Source: Paenibacillus sp. 453mf (GTDB lineage: Bacteria > Bacillota > Bacilli > Paenibacillales > Paenibacillaceae). From it: a stretch of DNA of 64,000 nt. Of this stretch, positions 54,518-63,295 are shown piece by piece; position 1 is the first letter of the stretch; each line of letters starts with the position of its first letter. The position numbers and the translations under genes were made by a program. Under the pieces are notes generated by a model. It saw only the letters and a program-made list of their open reading frames with translations, searched no databases and had not been told where the DNA came from. Location: NCBI RefSeq assembly GCF_900116105.1, contig NZ_FPAC01000006.1, forward strand, positions 159,241-223,240, written 5' to 3'.

Positions 54518-54725
54518 TCATTGCATCCCCTTTCTGGTTCGTCCAGATGGAAGTACCCAGAACTCTTTCTATATCCTCAATCTCCTTGTCAGTCGGCAAC
54601 TCTAACTGATTTTCCAAACGACTTATTCTTACCTGATAAGAACCGACCTTCTCTGCAAGTTCTTCTTGAGTTAGGTTTTTTCTGTTCCGGTATGTTCTCA
54701 TAAGTTCTCCTGGTGTTAAATCCAT
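54507..54725 (-). CDS. XRE family regulator at the head of the Tad operon (72 aa)
   Basis: An HTH of the Cro/C1 type fills most of the protein (MRTYRNRKNLTQEELAEKVGSYQVRISRLENQLELP). GGGGTGAG lies 10 bases before ATG 54725. It is translationally coupled to the CpaE-like gene and follows leader H after removal of the intron sequence. It probably controls the pilus operon. Confidence 0.85.
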   Translation of the reverse strand: MDLTPGELMRTYRNRKNLTQEELAEKVGSYQVRISRLENQLELPTDKEIEDIERVLGTSIWTNQKGDAMNGA

Positions 54726-54761
54726 TGCCTCTACTCACCCCTTTCTAGAGGGTTTATGAAC

Positions 54762-56668
54762 AATCGAGTAGGAGGCTACCCATTAATTGAGTAGCCGACC
54801 TCTCACACCACCGTACGTACCGTTCGGTATACGGCGGTTCAACCGCTTAAGTGCAAGTTACGTAAATGCTCGTACTGAGCAGGGAAGTCATAATACCCTG
54901 CTTGTGCGAGCCTTTTGTTTGTTATGGAACGAGACAACACCGGGCTTCCGGCGATGCGCCAGTATCCCAGTCGTGAGTTTGCCCATTGGTAGGCCTGCCA
55001 CTCCGGTATTCCCAGTTTTCGCAGGTTTTGCGCCTTTGTTCTTGGCTTCTTCCATTGTTTCCAGATGTACATACGGAATCGTCTTCTCAACCATTCGTTC
55101 CATCTCTGCAGAGTCCGTTTCATGTCCGCTACGTAGAAGTAACCTATCCAGCCGCGAATATAGACCTTCACCTGCTCCATCACTTGACGGACATTCTTGC
55201 CCTGGCTGCGTTTCGTGAGTTCCTTCAGTTTCTTCTTTGCTTTCGCAAGAGATTGTCCATGGGCGCGGATGTGTACTCGGTCCCTGCTCTTTCCCAGAGC
55301 AAAACCAAGGAATTTAAAATGCTTTCGGGCCACGATGCTTACGACTTTGCTTTTCCGTCGATTTATCTGAAGTTTCATTCGCTTCTCTAGATACTTCTGG
55401 CAGGACTCCAACAGCCGCGTTGCTGCACGTTTGCTTTTCGCCAGCACTACAATGTCATCTGCGTAGCGGATCACATTCACTTCTCGGCTTTTCATCTCTT
55501 GGTCGAACTCATTCAAATAGATATTCGCCAGCAGCGGCGATAGCGGGCCACCTTGAGGTGATCCTTCTTCCGTTTCGCGCCGCACTCCGTGCTCCATGAC
55601 CCCGCTTTTGAGATACTTCTTGATCAGATCAGTTACCCGCTTGTCCTGGATTTGTTTGCGCAAAAGATTCATAAGCAGCTCATGGTTCAGCGTGTCAAAA
55701 TATTTGGATAGATCGATTTCTACTGCGTAGTCGTATCCCTGCTCCGCATACTCTTTTACTTTGCGAATGGCTTGCTGCGCACTCCGCCCAGGGCGGTAGC
55801 CATAGCTTCCTTCCGCGAATAACGGTTCGAACAGGGGTTGTAGCTGCTGCGATATCGCTTGCTGAATCACGCGGTCTATTACCGTAGGGATACCGAGCTT
55901 CCGCACTCCACTTCCATCTGGTTTCGGGATTTCTTTACGCCGTACCGGGTTTGGTTTGTAGCTTCCGTCCCGGATACTTTCCAAAAGCCCCTCTCTGTGT
56001 TCCCGTAACCACGGTAGTGCCTCCTCGACTGTCATTCCATCGATTCCCGGTGCTCCGTGATTACGTTTGACCCGCTTGTAGGCCTTGTTCAGGTTATCCC
56101 TGTTTAGTATCCTCTCAAGCATGTCCGTTGCACCGCCTCTTTCTCTACGTTCCCGAGTGCCGGCACTCCGCGCTCCCGCATACTCTTCGCATTCCATGCT
56201 ATCCCTTTGCAGGCAGCCCTTTCGGTATTCTGCTTTCATCGTGCCGATGCTCCTTCCAGTCTATACTCGAGGCTTACGATTGTTCGGCCCTTCCCGAAAA
56301 AAAAAAACTTCTCGGTACTATGGCCTCTGCTGACTTCTCACAGCAAGCTTTACTCCGTCTTTTCGGATTTTTTTTTTTTCCTACCGGACGTCTGTGAGAC
56401 CTCCCCGGGTAAGAGCGATAGCCTTCCCCTCATCCATCTGCCACATTTACATGCCGGGATTCGGGCAGTATTGGACTTCGCTTTGATTAGCAAGCTCGTC
56501 CGTCCCGTCATGCCTTGTATGTGATTCCTGTTCGTCAGACCGAGGGTTTGCCTCCGGCTTCCTTCAGATTCCGCCTCGCGGCGGACACCCTTGCCTTTGG
56601 CTAACAGTTCCTACTGCCAAGCCTGTAGCGGACTTTCACCGCCGAGCTATCGCCCATGCCGGGCGCAC
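54762..56668 (-). mobile_element. Group IIC intron with reverse transcriptase, about 1.9 kb
   Basis: The minus-strand 5' end GTGCGCCC lies at 56668-56661, followed by a typical domain I start. The RT gene occupies the central part. Downstream, a domain V-like hairpin (AACCGCCGTATACC with GGTACGTACGGTGG, about 54806-54842) and a domain VI hairpin (GGCTACTC/GGGTAGCC, about 54774-54797) end near 54762. Class C introns insert just after intrinsic terminators, and this one begins right after the terminator T run of leader H. The exact 3' junction may be off by a few bases. Splicing would restore a leader of about 40 bases before the XRE gene. Confidence 0.88.
54839..56239 (-). CDS. ltrA: Group II intron reverse transcriptase/maturase (class C)
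   Basis: 466 aa. The RT motifs are clear: YGYRPGRSAQQAI, EIDLSKYFDTLNHE, EGSPQGGPLSPLLANIYLNEFD and the catalytic YADD at 259-262. A maturase (domain X) region follows (KELTKRSQGKNVRQVMEQVKVYIRGWIGYF). The C-terminus has no HNH endonuclease, as usual for class C. GGAAGGAG lies 9 bases before ATG 56239. The sequence appears intact, so the intron may be active. Confidence 0.95.
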   Translation of the reverse strand: MKAEYRKGCLQRDSMECEEYAGARSAGTRERRERGGATDMLERILNRDNLNKAYKRVKRNHGAPGIDGMTVEEALPWLREHREGLLESIRDGSYKPNPVRRKEIPKPDGSGVRKLGIPTVIDRVIQQAISQQLQPLFEPLFAEGSYGYRPGRSAQQAIRKVKEYAEQGYDYAVEIDLSKYFDTLNHELLMNLLRKQIQDKRVTDLIKKYLKSGVMEHGVRRETEEGSPQGGPLSPLLANIYLNEFDQEMKSREVNVIRYADDIVVLAKSKRAATRLLESCQKYLEKRMKLQINRRKSKVVSIVARKHFKFLGFALGKSRDRVHIRAHGQSLAKAKKKLKELTKRSQGKNVRQVMEQVKVYIRGWIGYFYVADMKRTLQRWNEWLRRRFRMYIWKQWKKPRTKAQNLRKLGIPEWQAYQWANSRLGYWRIAGSPVLSRSITNKRLAQAGYYDFPAQYEHLRNLHLSG

Positions 56669-56669
56669 T

Positions 56670-56787
56670 AAAAAAAGCACGCTAAATGCCTTTTGGCATT
56701 AAGCGTGCTTCGCTTTTCGAGATCCGCTAGGATCATATTCGGTTTATTTATACAAACAATAATAGTTGATTGATTTGAAGGTGTCAA
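56670..56787 (-). promoter_or_regulatory. Promoter-leader element H of the Tad operon
   Basis: Minus strand: TTGACA (56782-56787), 17-bp spacer, TATTAT (56759-56764), AAACCGAATATG, an extra GATCC/GGATC hairpin, then hairpin AAGCG-AAGCA-CGCUU (56701-56715, perfect) and a terminator (arms AAGCACGCTTAATGCC and GGCATTTAGCGTGCTT) with seven T residues. It is very similar to element G. The group IIC intron is inserted immediately after the T run. Confidence 0.87.
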
Positions 56788-56996
56788 CAGGTCATGAATA
56801 ATTAAACTGACTAATAATAAACTGAATACTTTTTTATTCATTTATTTACACATATATCTATTCTATTTACTAATTATGTTTATATTTAAATCTGTGTGAC
56901 TATTTGTATTCTTGTTTATATTCAATAACGTATTGACTCTGCTCCAACATTATTTCAAAATAGAAGTTAAGTATATTTATACAAGCGGAGGTTTAT
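56788..56996. promoter_or_regulatory. Divergent promoter region of the Tad and parA operons
   Basis: AT-rich, no gene. AACTGAATAC (56820-56829) and the reverse-oriented TTATTGAATATAAAC (56914-56928) resemble the TTACTGAATATA iterons near the right edge and could be partition-protein operators. TTGACT near 56934 is a possible -35 of parA. Confidence 0.4.
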
Positions 56997-57773
56997 ATGG
57001 GAACAACGATATCGATAGGCGTGCAAAAAGGCGGAGTCGGTAAGAGTTCTACGACTTGTATTACCAGTTATCTACTCGCTGAAAGAGGATATAAGGTATT
57101 AACAGTTGATTTTGACTCACAAGGTAATACCACTCAGATTCTTTCTGGTAAAGATATATATCAATTTGAGGAACAAACTGTACTAGACGCCATAGTAGAG
57201 AGAGATCCTGAAAAATATATAGTTAATGTACGTGAAAATCTCGACCTGCTTCCTGCAGATGATATTCTATCAACTTTAGGTAACAGAATGAATGAAATGA
57301 AAAGACACGTTCATTCCTCTTTACAAGAAACACTGGAAATCGTTAAAGATCGATATGATTTTATTGTTATTGATCAGCCACCAAACTTAGGTGATTTATC
57401 AGTTTCGGCATTAGTGGCGAGTGATTATGTTGTTGTAATGTTACAATCGGAGCCTCTCTGTTTTAAAGCTGTTCCTCGTTACCTTCAACTTGTCGAATTG
57501 ATAAAAACAAAGATAAGTCCTCAGCTGAACTTGGCAGGCATTTTACCAAGTATGAGTGATACACGTACAAAGATAGATACTTCTATTATTGATCAAGCAA
57601 GAGAGGATTACGGCAACTGGATGTTTGAGACCGTTATTAAAAGAAGAAATCGTATAAAAGAATTTTCTATACTAGGTATTCAAAACAGTACAAGAGAAGA
57701 TCGTGATGCGTTAGAGCAATATCAATTATATTTAGAGGAGCTGTTGACACGTGTCGAAAAGGGAGCTATTTAA
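56997..57773 (+). CDS. parA: ParA-family partition ATPase
   Basis: 258 aa, with GGAGG 6 bases before the ATG. ParA/Soj signature: KGGVGKSSTTCITSYLLAE (residues about 10-28, deviant Walker A with two lysines), VLTVDFDSQGNTTQ and YDFIVIDQPPNLGDLS. No N-terminal DNA-binding domain, so it is a type Ib-like small ParA. It overlaps the next gene by 23 bp. Along with its partner it should move plasmid copies over the nucleoid. The presence of TubZ next door makes this a second partition system. Confidence 0.93.
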   Translation: MGTTISIGVQKGGVGKSSTTCITSYLLAERGYKVLTVDFDSQGNTTQILSGKDIYQFEEQTVLDAIVERDPEKYIVNVRENLDLLPADDILSTLGNRMNEMKRHVHSSLQETLEIVKDRYDFIVIDQPPNLGDLSVSALVASDYVVVMLQSEPLCFKAVPRYLQLVELIKTKISPQLNLAGILPSMSDTRTKIDTSIIDQAREDYGNWMFETVIKRRNRIKEFSILGIQNSTREDRDALEQYQLYLEELLTRVEKGAI

Positions 57774-58365
57774 AGGTTTGTTGAATGATGACATTAAAGA
57801 TACAGGCTCTTCGCAAAAAATGAGAATTCTCAACGATCATCTTCTCCCAGGCTCTGAAATTACAAAGGAAGAAGTTAAAATCGATAACAAAGTAGAAAAT
57901 TTAACAACTACTCCAGTCGAAGAACCCGAAGGTGTTATGTCAGCATTGCCTCAAACAGATCAACTATCAGAAAATGATATAAGAGAGAGTGAGGCAGCTA
58001 TCGTTGATGAAAAGAAAAATTCTTCTTTGTCAGTGGATTCGACATTCTCTAGCAGCACAGATATAGATAAACCTAACATTAATGAAGCAAGAATTACTAA
58101 TCCTTCAAGTAACACTCAATTTACTGATGAAAAGCAGTCTGCTTCTGCATCTGGAATTAACAACATTCTCTCTACACTCGCCAATACAAATGATTTAACT
58201 GTAGAAGAAACGCATACACGTAGGACTTATTTGATAGATAATAAATTGCTAAAGGAACTCGATAAAATTTCAAAAGGTAAGAAAAAAGGCTTCGCTACTA
58301 AAGTTATAAATTCCGGCTTGCGCATTGTGCTTGAGTTGATGAAAGAAAATAAACATCACTTATAG
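57751..58365 (+). CDS. parB: ParB-like small partner with C-terminal RHH-like domain
   Basis: 204 aa starting at GTG 57751 inside parA. The first 140 residues are polar, acidic and low complexity (many Ser, Asn, Thr). The last 55 residues (RTYLIDNKLLKELDKISKGKKKGFATKVINSGLRIVLELMKE) look like a ribbon-helix-helix DNA-binding domain, as in non-canonical ParB/ParG-type partners. It is followed by a shared terminator. The candidate binding array is at 63.3-64 kb or upstream of parA (inference). Confidence 0.7.
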   Translation: MSKRELFKGLLNDDIKDTGSSQKMRILNDHLLPGSEITKEEVKIDNKVENLTTTPVEEPEGVMSALPQTDQLSENDIRESEAAIVDEKKNSSLSVDSTFSSSTDIDKPNINEARITNPSSNTQFTDEKQSASASGINNILSTLANTNDLTVEETHTRRTYLIDNKLLKELDKISKGKKKGFATKVINSGLRIVLELMKENKHHL

Positions 58366-58386
58366 AAACTGGTACTTCGCATAGAT

Positions 58387-58424
58387 AAAAACGACGTCAG
58401 TAATTACCGGCGTCGTTTTTTTGT
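58387..58424. terminator. Bidirectional terminator between parAB and tubZ
   Basis: AAAACGACG with CGTCGTTTTTTT, arms at 58388-58396 and 58410-58418, flanked by A and T runs. It serves both convergent operons. Confidence 0.85.
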
Positions 58425-58429
58425 TTATA

Positions 58430-59884
58430 CTATTTTTTTATCTTTGCCCAGGGGTTAGCTGGTGTAGCCTGTCCTCCACCTGAACCGAATTTTTTCTTCG
58501 GTTGTTCTTCAGTCACTGCAACCTCTTCTGATGCCGAAGCAGCATCTTCATTTGTTTTCCGACTGAAGACTGAGCCTCCCATTCCAGCAGCACCAGAACC
58601 ACCAAAACGATTTCCGTTGCGTTTTTGATATGGGTTAAAGGACGATTGCTTCACGGATTCCATGGCTCCAGAGATATTTACTTCAATTTCCTTACTCTTT
58701 ACTTGTTTTTGTTTTTCTAATATAGCATCGTATTCTTTTGTCATTTCTACAATTCGATTAGGCATAATCATTCCAGAAAACATTGTATAGACCACTGCAT
58801 AATTGTCGTGCCAGATAGGATCACCGTATTTCCCTTGAGCGGTTCCAGAAAATTCATTAATTACTTGCTTAATTGTTTGTTCTGTTTTTACGTCTTTGAA
58901 AATTTCTGCACCAGAAGGCCGTAATACGAATCCGCCGTACATGGTTGCAGTATCATAATTGTGGTCACAAGCAAAGTATCCACGACTAATACTATTCTTC
59001 ATTTTTGTTTTAAGATCTTGAACATCGTAAGGAGCTTCAATACTGGCTTTGTGGATACTAAGAAATCCACCTGACAACTGAATGAGCTTTACAAAGTCTG
59101 AAGGATCGTAAGTCACGTTATCTGATCCGAAATTCGCTGGAATAACGTTTGCTTCATGAATTGTGCTGATAATTGCGTCGTTTCCTTGATCTTTCCAAGA
59201 AATAAGTGCATCAGTGTTAATACGATGCTCTTTCTTACTCGAAAAATCAGTATACAATTTTTTGTTATCTGTGATGATAAAGCTTCCAATTGGCTTCTCT
59301 TCACCTGGTCCGAAAAGGTCATCTTGTAATTTCTTGAATTCATTGAGTTCAGACATAAGAAGAATTGCATTGGACATTTCTGTAGGATCATCGATTGGAA
59401 CTGAAAGCAATAGAGTAATTGGTACTGGGAAGAACTGCTCCTTAATAAGTCCGAGAACTAAAGAGATGAATCCAGTACCAAAACCTCCTCCCGCACCTGC
59501 GCAAATGATAAGGTGATCTATGTTCTCGAATTTACGTTCCATAGCTTGTACAAGTTGATCGCGAAGCTTTACCGCTCCAGGATTAATTTCTGGATCGAAT
59601 GTCTCAACAACCAGTGATGGTGTTCTCGCTGCTCCTTTAAATCCTTCAAAATGAACTCGATCTTCTTCAGGAATGTTCTTGAGGTGGATCATATCTGTTT
59701 TTGAAAAATTGATTGCTAAGCTTGGATAGATTTGTGTTCCATCCGCATAAGTATACCCAGCGAAAATATCTGCATCTTTATTTCCTTTTTGTCCTGCACC
59801 GATTACTCCGAAACGAAGTGATACATCGGTAATCAAACCACTTTCATTCATATAATTAAGAACTTTACTATTCGAGAGTCCCAT
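58430..59884 (-). CDS. tubZ: TubZ-type tubulin/FtsZ-like GTPase
   Basis: 484 aa from ATG 59884 (AGGAGGAAAG 7 bases upstream). The tubulin signature CAGAGGGFGTGF is near residue 130, preceded by VIGAGQKGNKDADIF at the first nucleotide-binding loop. The helical middle and the C-terminal tail are Gly/Asn/Lys-rich, with a basic end as in TubZ (KKFGSGGGQATPANPWAKIKK, which in TubZ binds TubR-centromere complexes). TubZ polymerises to push plasmids. Its start overlaps tubR by 17 bp. Length fits the family. Confidence 0.93.
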   Translation of the reverse strand: MGLSNSKVLNYMNESGLITDVSLRFGVIGAGQKGNKDADIFAGYTYADGTQIYPSLAINFSKTDMIHLKNIPEEDRVHFEGFKGAARTPSLVVETFDPEINPGAVKLRDQLVQAMERKFENIDHLIICAGAGGGFGTGFISLVLGLIKEQFFPVPITLLLSVPIDDPTEMSNAILLMSELNEFKKLQDDLFGPGEEKPIGSFIITDNKKLYTDFSSKKEHRINTDALISWKDQGNDAIISTIHEANVIPANFGSDNVTYDPSDFVKLIQLSGGFLSIHKASIEAPYDVQDLKTKMKNSISRGYFACDHNYDTATMYGGFVLRPSGAEIFKDVKTEQTIKQVINEFSGTAQGKYGDPIWHDNYAVVYTMFSGMIMPNRIVEMTKEYDAILEKQKQVKSKEIEVNISGAMESVKQSSFNPYQKRNGNRFGGSGAAGMGGSVFSRKTNEDAASASEEVAVTEEQPKKKFGSGGGQATPANPWAKIKK

Positions 59885-60185
59885 TTTGACTTTCCTCCTG
59901 TAATTGATTATTGGCATATTCACTAAAGGCAACTCCATCCGCTGACAGATAATATTGATGTTGCTTCCTACTATATCTGTAGGATATCAACCCTGCAAAG
60001 AGCAAAGCATCAATAGCTGCTACAATCGGATTTTTGGAATACTCTGAACTCAGCTTTTCAATAATATCTTTCTTAGCTATGTAGCTATTTTCAGTTATAA
60101 CCATTAATACGTGAATATGTTGTTGAGTTAGCCTTGAATAGAATGCCTGATAGTGTTCATCTGAGTAAAATCGAGATGACACCAC
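59868..60185 (-). CDS. tubR: TubR-like winged-helix adaptor
   Basis: 105 aa, start GTG 60185 (or 60182) after AAGGGGG. A winged-helix fold is visible (IHVLMVITENSYIAKKDIIEKLSSEYSKNPIVAAIDALLFAGLISYRYSRKQHQYYLSADG). TubR proteins bind the centromere upstream of tubR and attach it to TubZ. Its place upstream of tubZ with overlap, and repeated GGTGAC-type sites upstream, support this. Sequence similarity itself was judged by pattern only. Confidence 0.75.
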   Translation of the reverse strand: MVSSRFYSDEHYQAFYSRLTQQHIHVLMVITENSYIAKKDIIEKLSSEYSKNPIVAAIDALLFAGLISYRYSRKQHQYYLSADGVAFSEYANNQLQEESQNGTLE

Positions 60186-60208
60186 ACCACCCCCTTACAG
60201 AAATTTTA

Positions 60209-60690
60209 GGTCACCTCTCAGTCACCTTTGGGTGACCTTTGGGTTACCTTAAGCATATATGGTATCTATGCAGATAGCAAATTATAGAATATATATTACA
60301 TCAATCCCCATTTATTCATAGATAATTCTATATGCAAGTTCCTCTTCGCTGTGTAGTTGCTGCATTCTTACGTTTTCATATCTTGAGATTATTATAATTA
60401 TCTGTTCTATTATTCACCGAGAAAAAGATAGGGTGAACTCTGGGTGATATTAAGCTCACCTCTAGGTAACTCAAAAATATAATACTGGATATAAGCAAGA
60501 TAATTGATCCAAATGCACAGTCTGGAATTTGATTTTATTATGTAATTCCATCAAATCTATTCCTAAAATTTATTTCTTCATAAATCGTCTCTATTTTGGC
60601 GACATTGTTGGTGACAACTATGATGATAAACCAGGTGATGCCATCACTAAGAAAATCACTTATGTTGTCACTAGATTTGTCACCAGTCTA
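60209..60690. repeat. Clustered GGTGAC repeats, candidate tubC centromere and operator
   Basis: Upstream of tubR: a palindrome GTCACCTTTGGGTGAC (60221-60236) flanked by TCACCT and GGGTTACC. A second cluster lies at 60432-60472 (GGTGAACTCTGGGTGAT, AGCTCACCTCTAGGTAAC) and a third at 60609-60690 with several GTGAC/GTCAC and GGTGAT/ATCAC half sites, including TTGTCACTAGATTTG. No gene lies in the 650 bp. It may be the TubR binding region, or a regulatory site for the relaxation gene that follows. Confidence 0.6.
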
Positions 60691-60832
60691 TAACTTCACA
60701 AAAGGTCGACAGAAGCATTGTAGATAAAGGTTTTATTTGCTAACCTCTAGTTACTTGATTTTGGTGACAAGAAATAACCGTACGGAAAGGTAAGTAAATA
60801 CATGCCATAATCAAGAGAAAGTTCGAAAGGAG

Positions 60833-62269
60833 TTGTCACTAGATTTGGACATTCGAAAGATCCATAAATTAAGTCCTACAAAGAGTCATATTATTGAACG
60901 TTTATTCATTTACAGAAGCCTTACTGCATACCAACTATATTTTTTGCTTGATTCATCGGACATCCCATTAACATATCCCCATTTCACGTGGGACCAACTA
61001 AGAGTTCCTCGTTTAAGAAGTATATGGAATAGATTAGCGGAGCTGCAGAAAAGTGGTCTTGTGGTGGTTGCGGGTAAGCATCCAGAGAACGATCAAAGAA
61101 TCTTTTCTCTTTCGGAAGACGGTCTATCAATTGCATACCACCTTCTTGATATTCCACAGATTGAGGGATATCATCGAACAGGCTGGGACAAAGAGCATGG
61201 TTATTTCCCTTACAACCTTTACCGGCCTCCGAAAGAAAGGCTATTAAAACATCATATGCTTGGTGTTGATTTCAACGTTCTCATGGAATTGCTTGCAATT
61301 AAGCATAACTTCTCCTTTGACTTTATTGATAATCGGTATTCTTCTGTTGGTTATACGACAATAGATGATGGCGAAAAAAAACAGGTTGAAAAAATTTTCC
61401 GTCCAGACGGAGAGTTCATTATCAGGTCTAAGGATGGGCAGAAAAAGTTTCACTCATGGGTAGAGTTCGATATGGGTACTGAGAAAGGTAGTTTTTTATT
61501 TGAGAAATTCTCGAGATATCAACAATTTTTAAATTACATCGCTCAGGGTATTGATAGAAAATCCCTAGCCTCCTCTATACCGGATTCTATATTTTTCATT
61601 ACAACAGCCAGACAAAGTATCTGGTCGCGTTGGCAAAACATATTTCGGAATTATATGAATGCAATCGGCCCTTGGTCTACTTACTTAAATCTCTATGTAG
61701 GCAATATGGAAACTTTAGAACCATTAGTCTTATCTCACATTAACTCAAATGAATTGTATAGGAAGCAACTTAATTCAAACCTCAGACCTTTACTTGACGA
61801 TTCTCGATTCACCGGTCAACCGAAACCATCTAAGGTACTAGTTAATTCTAATACGGTTTCCAGCTTTTGTTTTTTGTATGAGAATGAGATGAAGGAAATT
61901 GGCTGGGAGCCATTTTTTACAGTGACACAGTCAGATTCCCAATCGCATCAGATCTATCTCTATCTCAAATATGACGAGTATGAGACCGGTGGGATTTCTA
62001 AGGCATTAGATTTCGCAAAGAAATATCGCTCAATAGAATCTATGAAAAGAATAAATGCTAAAGAGGTCATACCGGTCCTCTTTTACTCAGAGAAAAAACC
62101 ACGTTCTCTTGAATTTATGGGCTGCGAAGAGAAAGAGGCGTTTGAAGAGGTTTTTGAGCGTTTCTTATGGCACGATATTTCTTTAAACAAATGGTTTGAT
62201 AAATCTGGCGTTGAACTTGATCTTCGTCGTGTTAATCCTCTTAACTACTTTACAATGGCCCGAATATAA
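60833..62269 (+). CDS. Replication-relaxation family protein
   Basis: 478 aa. The N-terminal part is a winged helix (HIIERLFIYRSLTAYQLYFLL ... RLRSIWNRLAELQKSGLVVV) followed by a domain with conserved HMLGVDFNVL and FRPDGEFII ... SWVEFDMGTEKGSFLFEKFSRYQQF, matching the replication-relaxation family of Bacillus-type large plasmids and ICEs. The motif FRPDGE plus E.D.GT suggests a nuclease-like fold. The start is uncertain: TTG 60833 abuts AAAGGAG and TTG 60845 lies 12 bases from it. Role in mobilisation or replication is family knowledge with limited data. Confidence 0.75.
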   Translation: MSLDLDIRKIHKLSPTKSHIIERLFIYRSLTAYQLYFLLDSSDIPLTYPHFTWDQLRVPRLRSIWNRLAELQKSGLVVVAGKHPENDQRIFSLSEDGLSIAYHLLDIPQIEGYHRTGWDKEHGYFPYNLYRPPKERLLKHHMLGVDFNVLMELLAIKHNFSFDFIDNRYSSVGYTTIDDGEKKQVEKIFRPDGEFIIRSKDGQKKFHSWVEFDMGTEKGSFLFEKFSRYQQFLNYIAQGIDRKSLASSIPDSIFFITTARQSIWSRWQNIFRNYMNAIGPWSTYLNLYVGNMETLEPLVLSHINSNELYRKQLNSNLRPLLDDSRFTGQPKPSKVLVNSNTVSSFCFLYENEMKEIGWEPFFTVTQSDSQSHQIYLYLKYDEYETGGISKALDFAKKYRSIESMKRINAKEVIPVLFYSEKKPRSLEFMGCEEKEAFEEVFERFLWHDISLNKWFDKSGVELDLRRVNPLNYFTMARI

Positions 62270-62384
62270 TATCTGTCTTTATTCGTGAAACTTCATCACG
62301 AAATGACCATCTACTTAAATAATTTTCAATGTAAAAATCCAGCGTATTGAAGGAAAATTAAATTTAGATAATTTGCAGTGAAAG

Positions 62385-62594
62385 TTGATTCTTCAGTTAC
62401 AGAGGAGGGGTCCCGGTATTAATGCGGTGAGAGCAGCTGAAACGGCTATAGAAGCCTGGAGAAAATTTAACGACTCAACAAAAAAGGTAGTCCTTCGTCG
62501 CAGAGAAGTGATTGAGGATTATAAAAGAAATATGGATGTACTGATTGAGGTGAAAAAAAGTAGCTTAGGAAATATCGAGAAGAAGGGTCCTTAG
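62385..62594 (+). CDS. Possible small basic protein (69 aa)
   Basis: A frame with GAGGAGGGG at 62402-62410 inside it. A GTG at 62427 would be 16 bases from this site, and no well-placed ATG exists, so the start is unclear. The sequence AAETAIEAWRKFNDSTKKVVLRRREVIEDYKRN is helical and basic. An imperfect hairpin (GAGAAGAAGG/CCTTCTTTTCTC, about 62575-62609) follows and could be a terminator. Confidence 0.35.
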   Translation: MILQLQRRGPGINAVRAAETAIEAWRKFNDSTKKVVLRRREVIEDYKRNMDVLIEVKKSSLGNIEKKGP

Positions 62595-62609
62595 TCTCCT
62601 TCTTTTCTC

Positions 62610-63290
62610 GCACCTATCTCGTGGTTTCGCACTTGCGATTCCAAAAGGCGAGTAACTTGAAAACAAAGTTTTCTGCCCTATCCTTTCCCCAGTTGGAAAT
62701 TGGAAGGGCATTATTTATGATTTCCGACATTCTCCATGCCGCCTATGTTTTTGCCCACTTTTTGTATATTGCCGATCTGGGAAACATAGTCTGAAAGATA
62801 GGATATCTGCCGGTACTTTTAGGTATCTTTCATAAAGACTTGAGAGTTCTTCTCCGTGGACCGATGAATAGAATATCCGCTATTTTCAGTGGGAGGGTAT
62901 TGGTAAGTATCCAGCAATCTCACCAGGTATCTTTTTAGTCCTCGAAACTTCTCTCCTACATCAATATGGTTGGGGTACTCCTTGCTTGTATGTTCCTCAT
63001 AAAGCTATGTAACCTCCTGGTGCACCACTATACTGCACAAAGCAATTTTGTGTCGAATTACTTTCTGTATGAACTGTCATTCCACTCTGAGATCTAGATC
63101 CGCCTTTTTCTTCAAGATTTTTTTTAACTAAGCTATATCTTGAAAAAAGTCCTGCATTGGATAAATCGTAGTTCCTGCACTGTCCCTTCTCTACACCTCC
63201 TCATCCATTACCTGGGCACATAAATAGAGAATCAAATCTAATTTATATGGGGTTGCAGACATAGTTTTGTACCCAGAAGTATAAACATAA
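62610..63290. other. Gene-poor stretch before the iteron array
   Basis: 680 bp without a supported gene. It contains scattered weak hairpins and G/C-poor sequence, and nothing recognised as an RNA gene or insertion sequence. Confidence 0.5.
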
Positions 63291-63295
63291 AAATA

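Noticed and set aside
54839..56239. Retron reverse transcriptase linked to defence
   Set aside because: Domain X maturase, domain V/VI RNA features and insertion after a terminator identify a group IIC intron.
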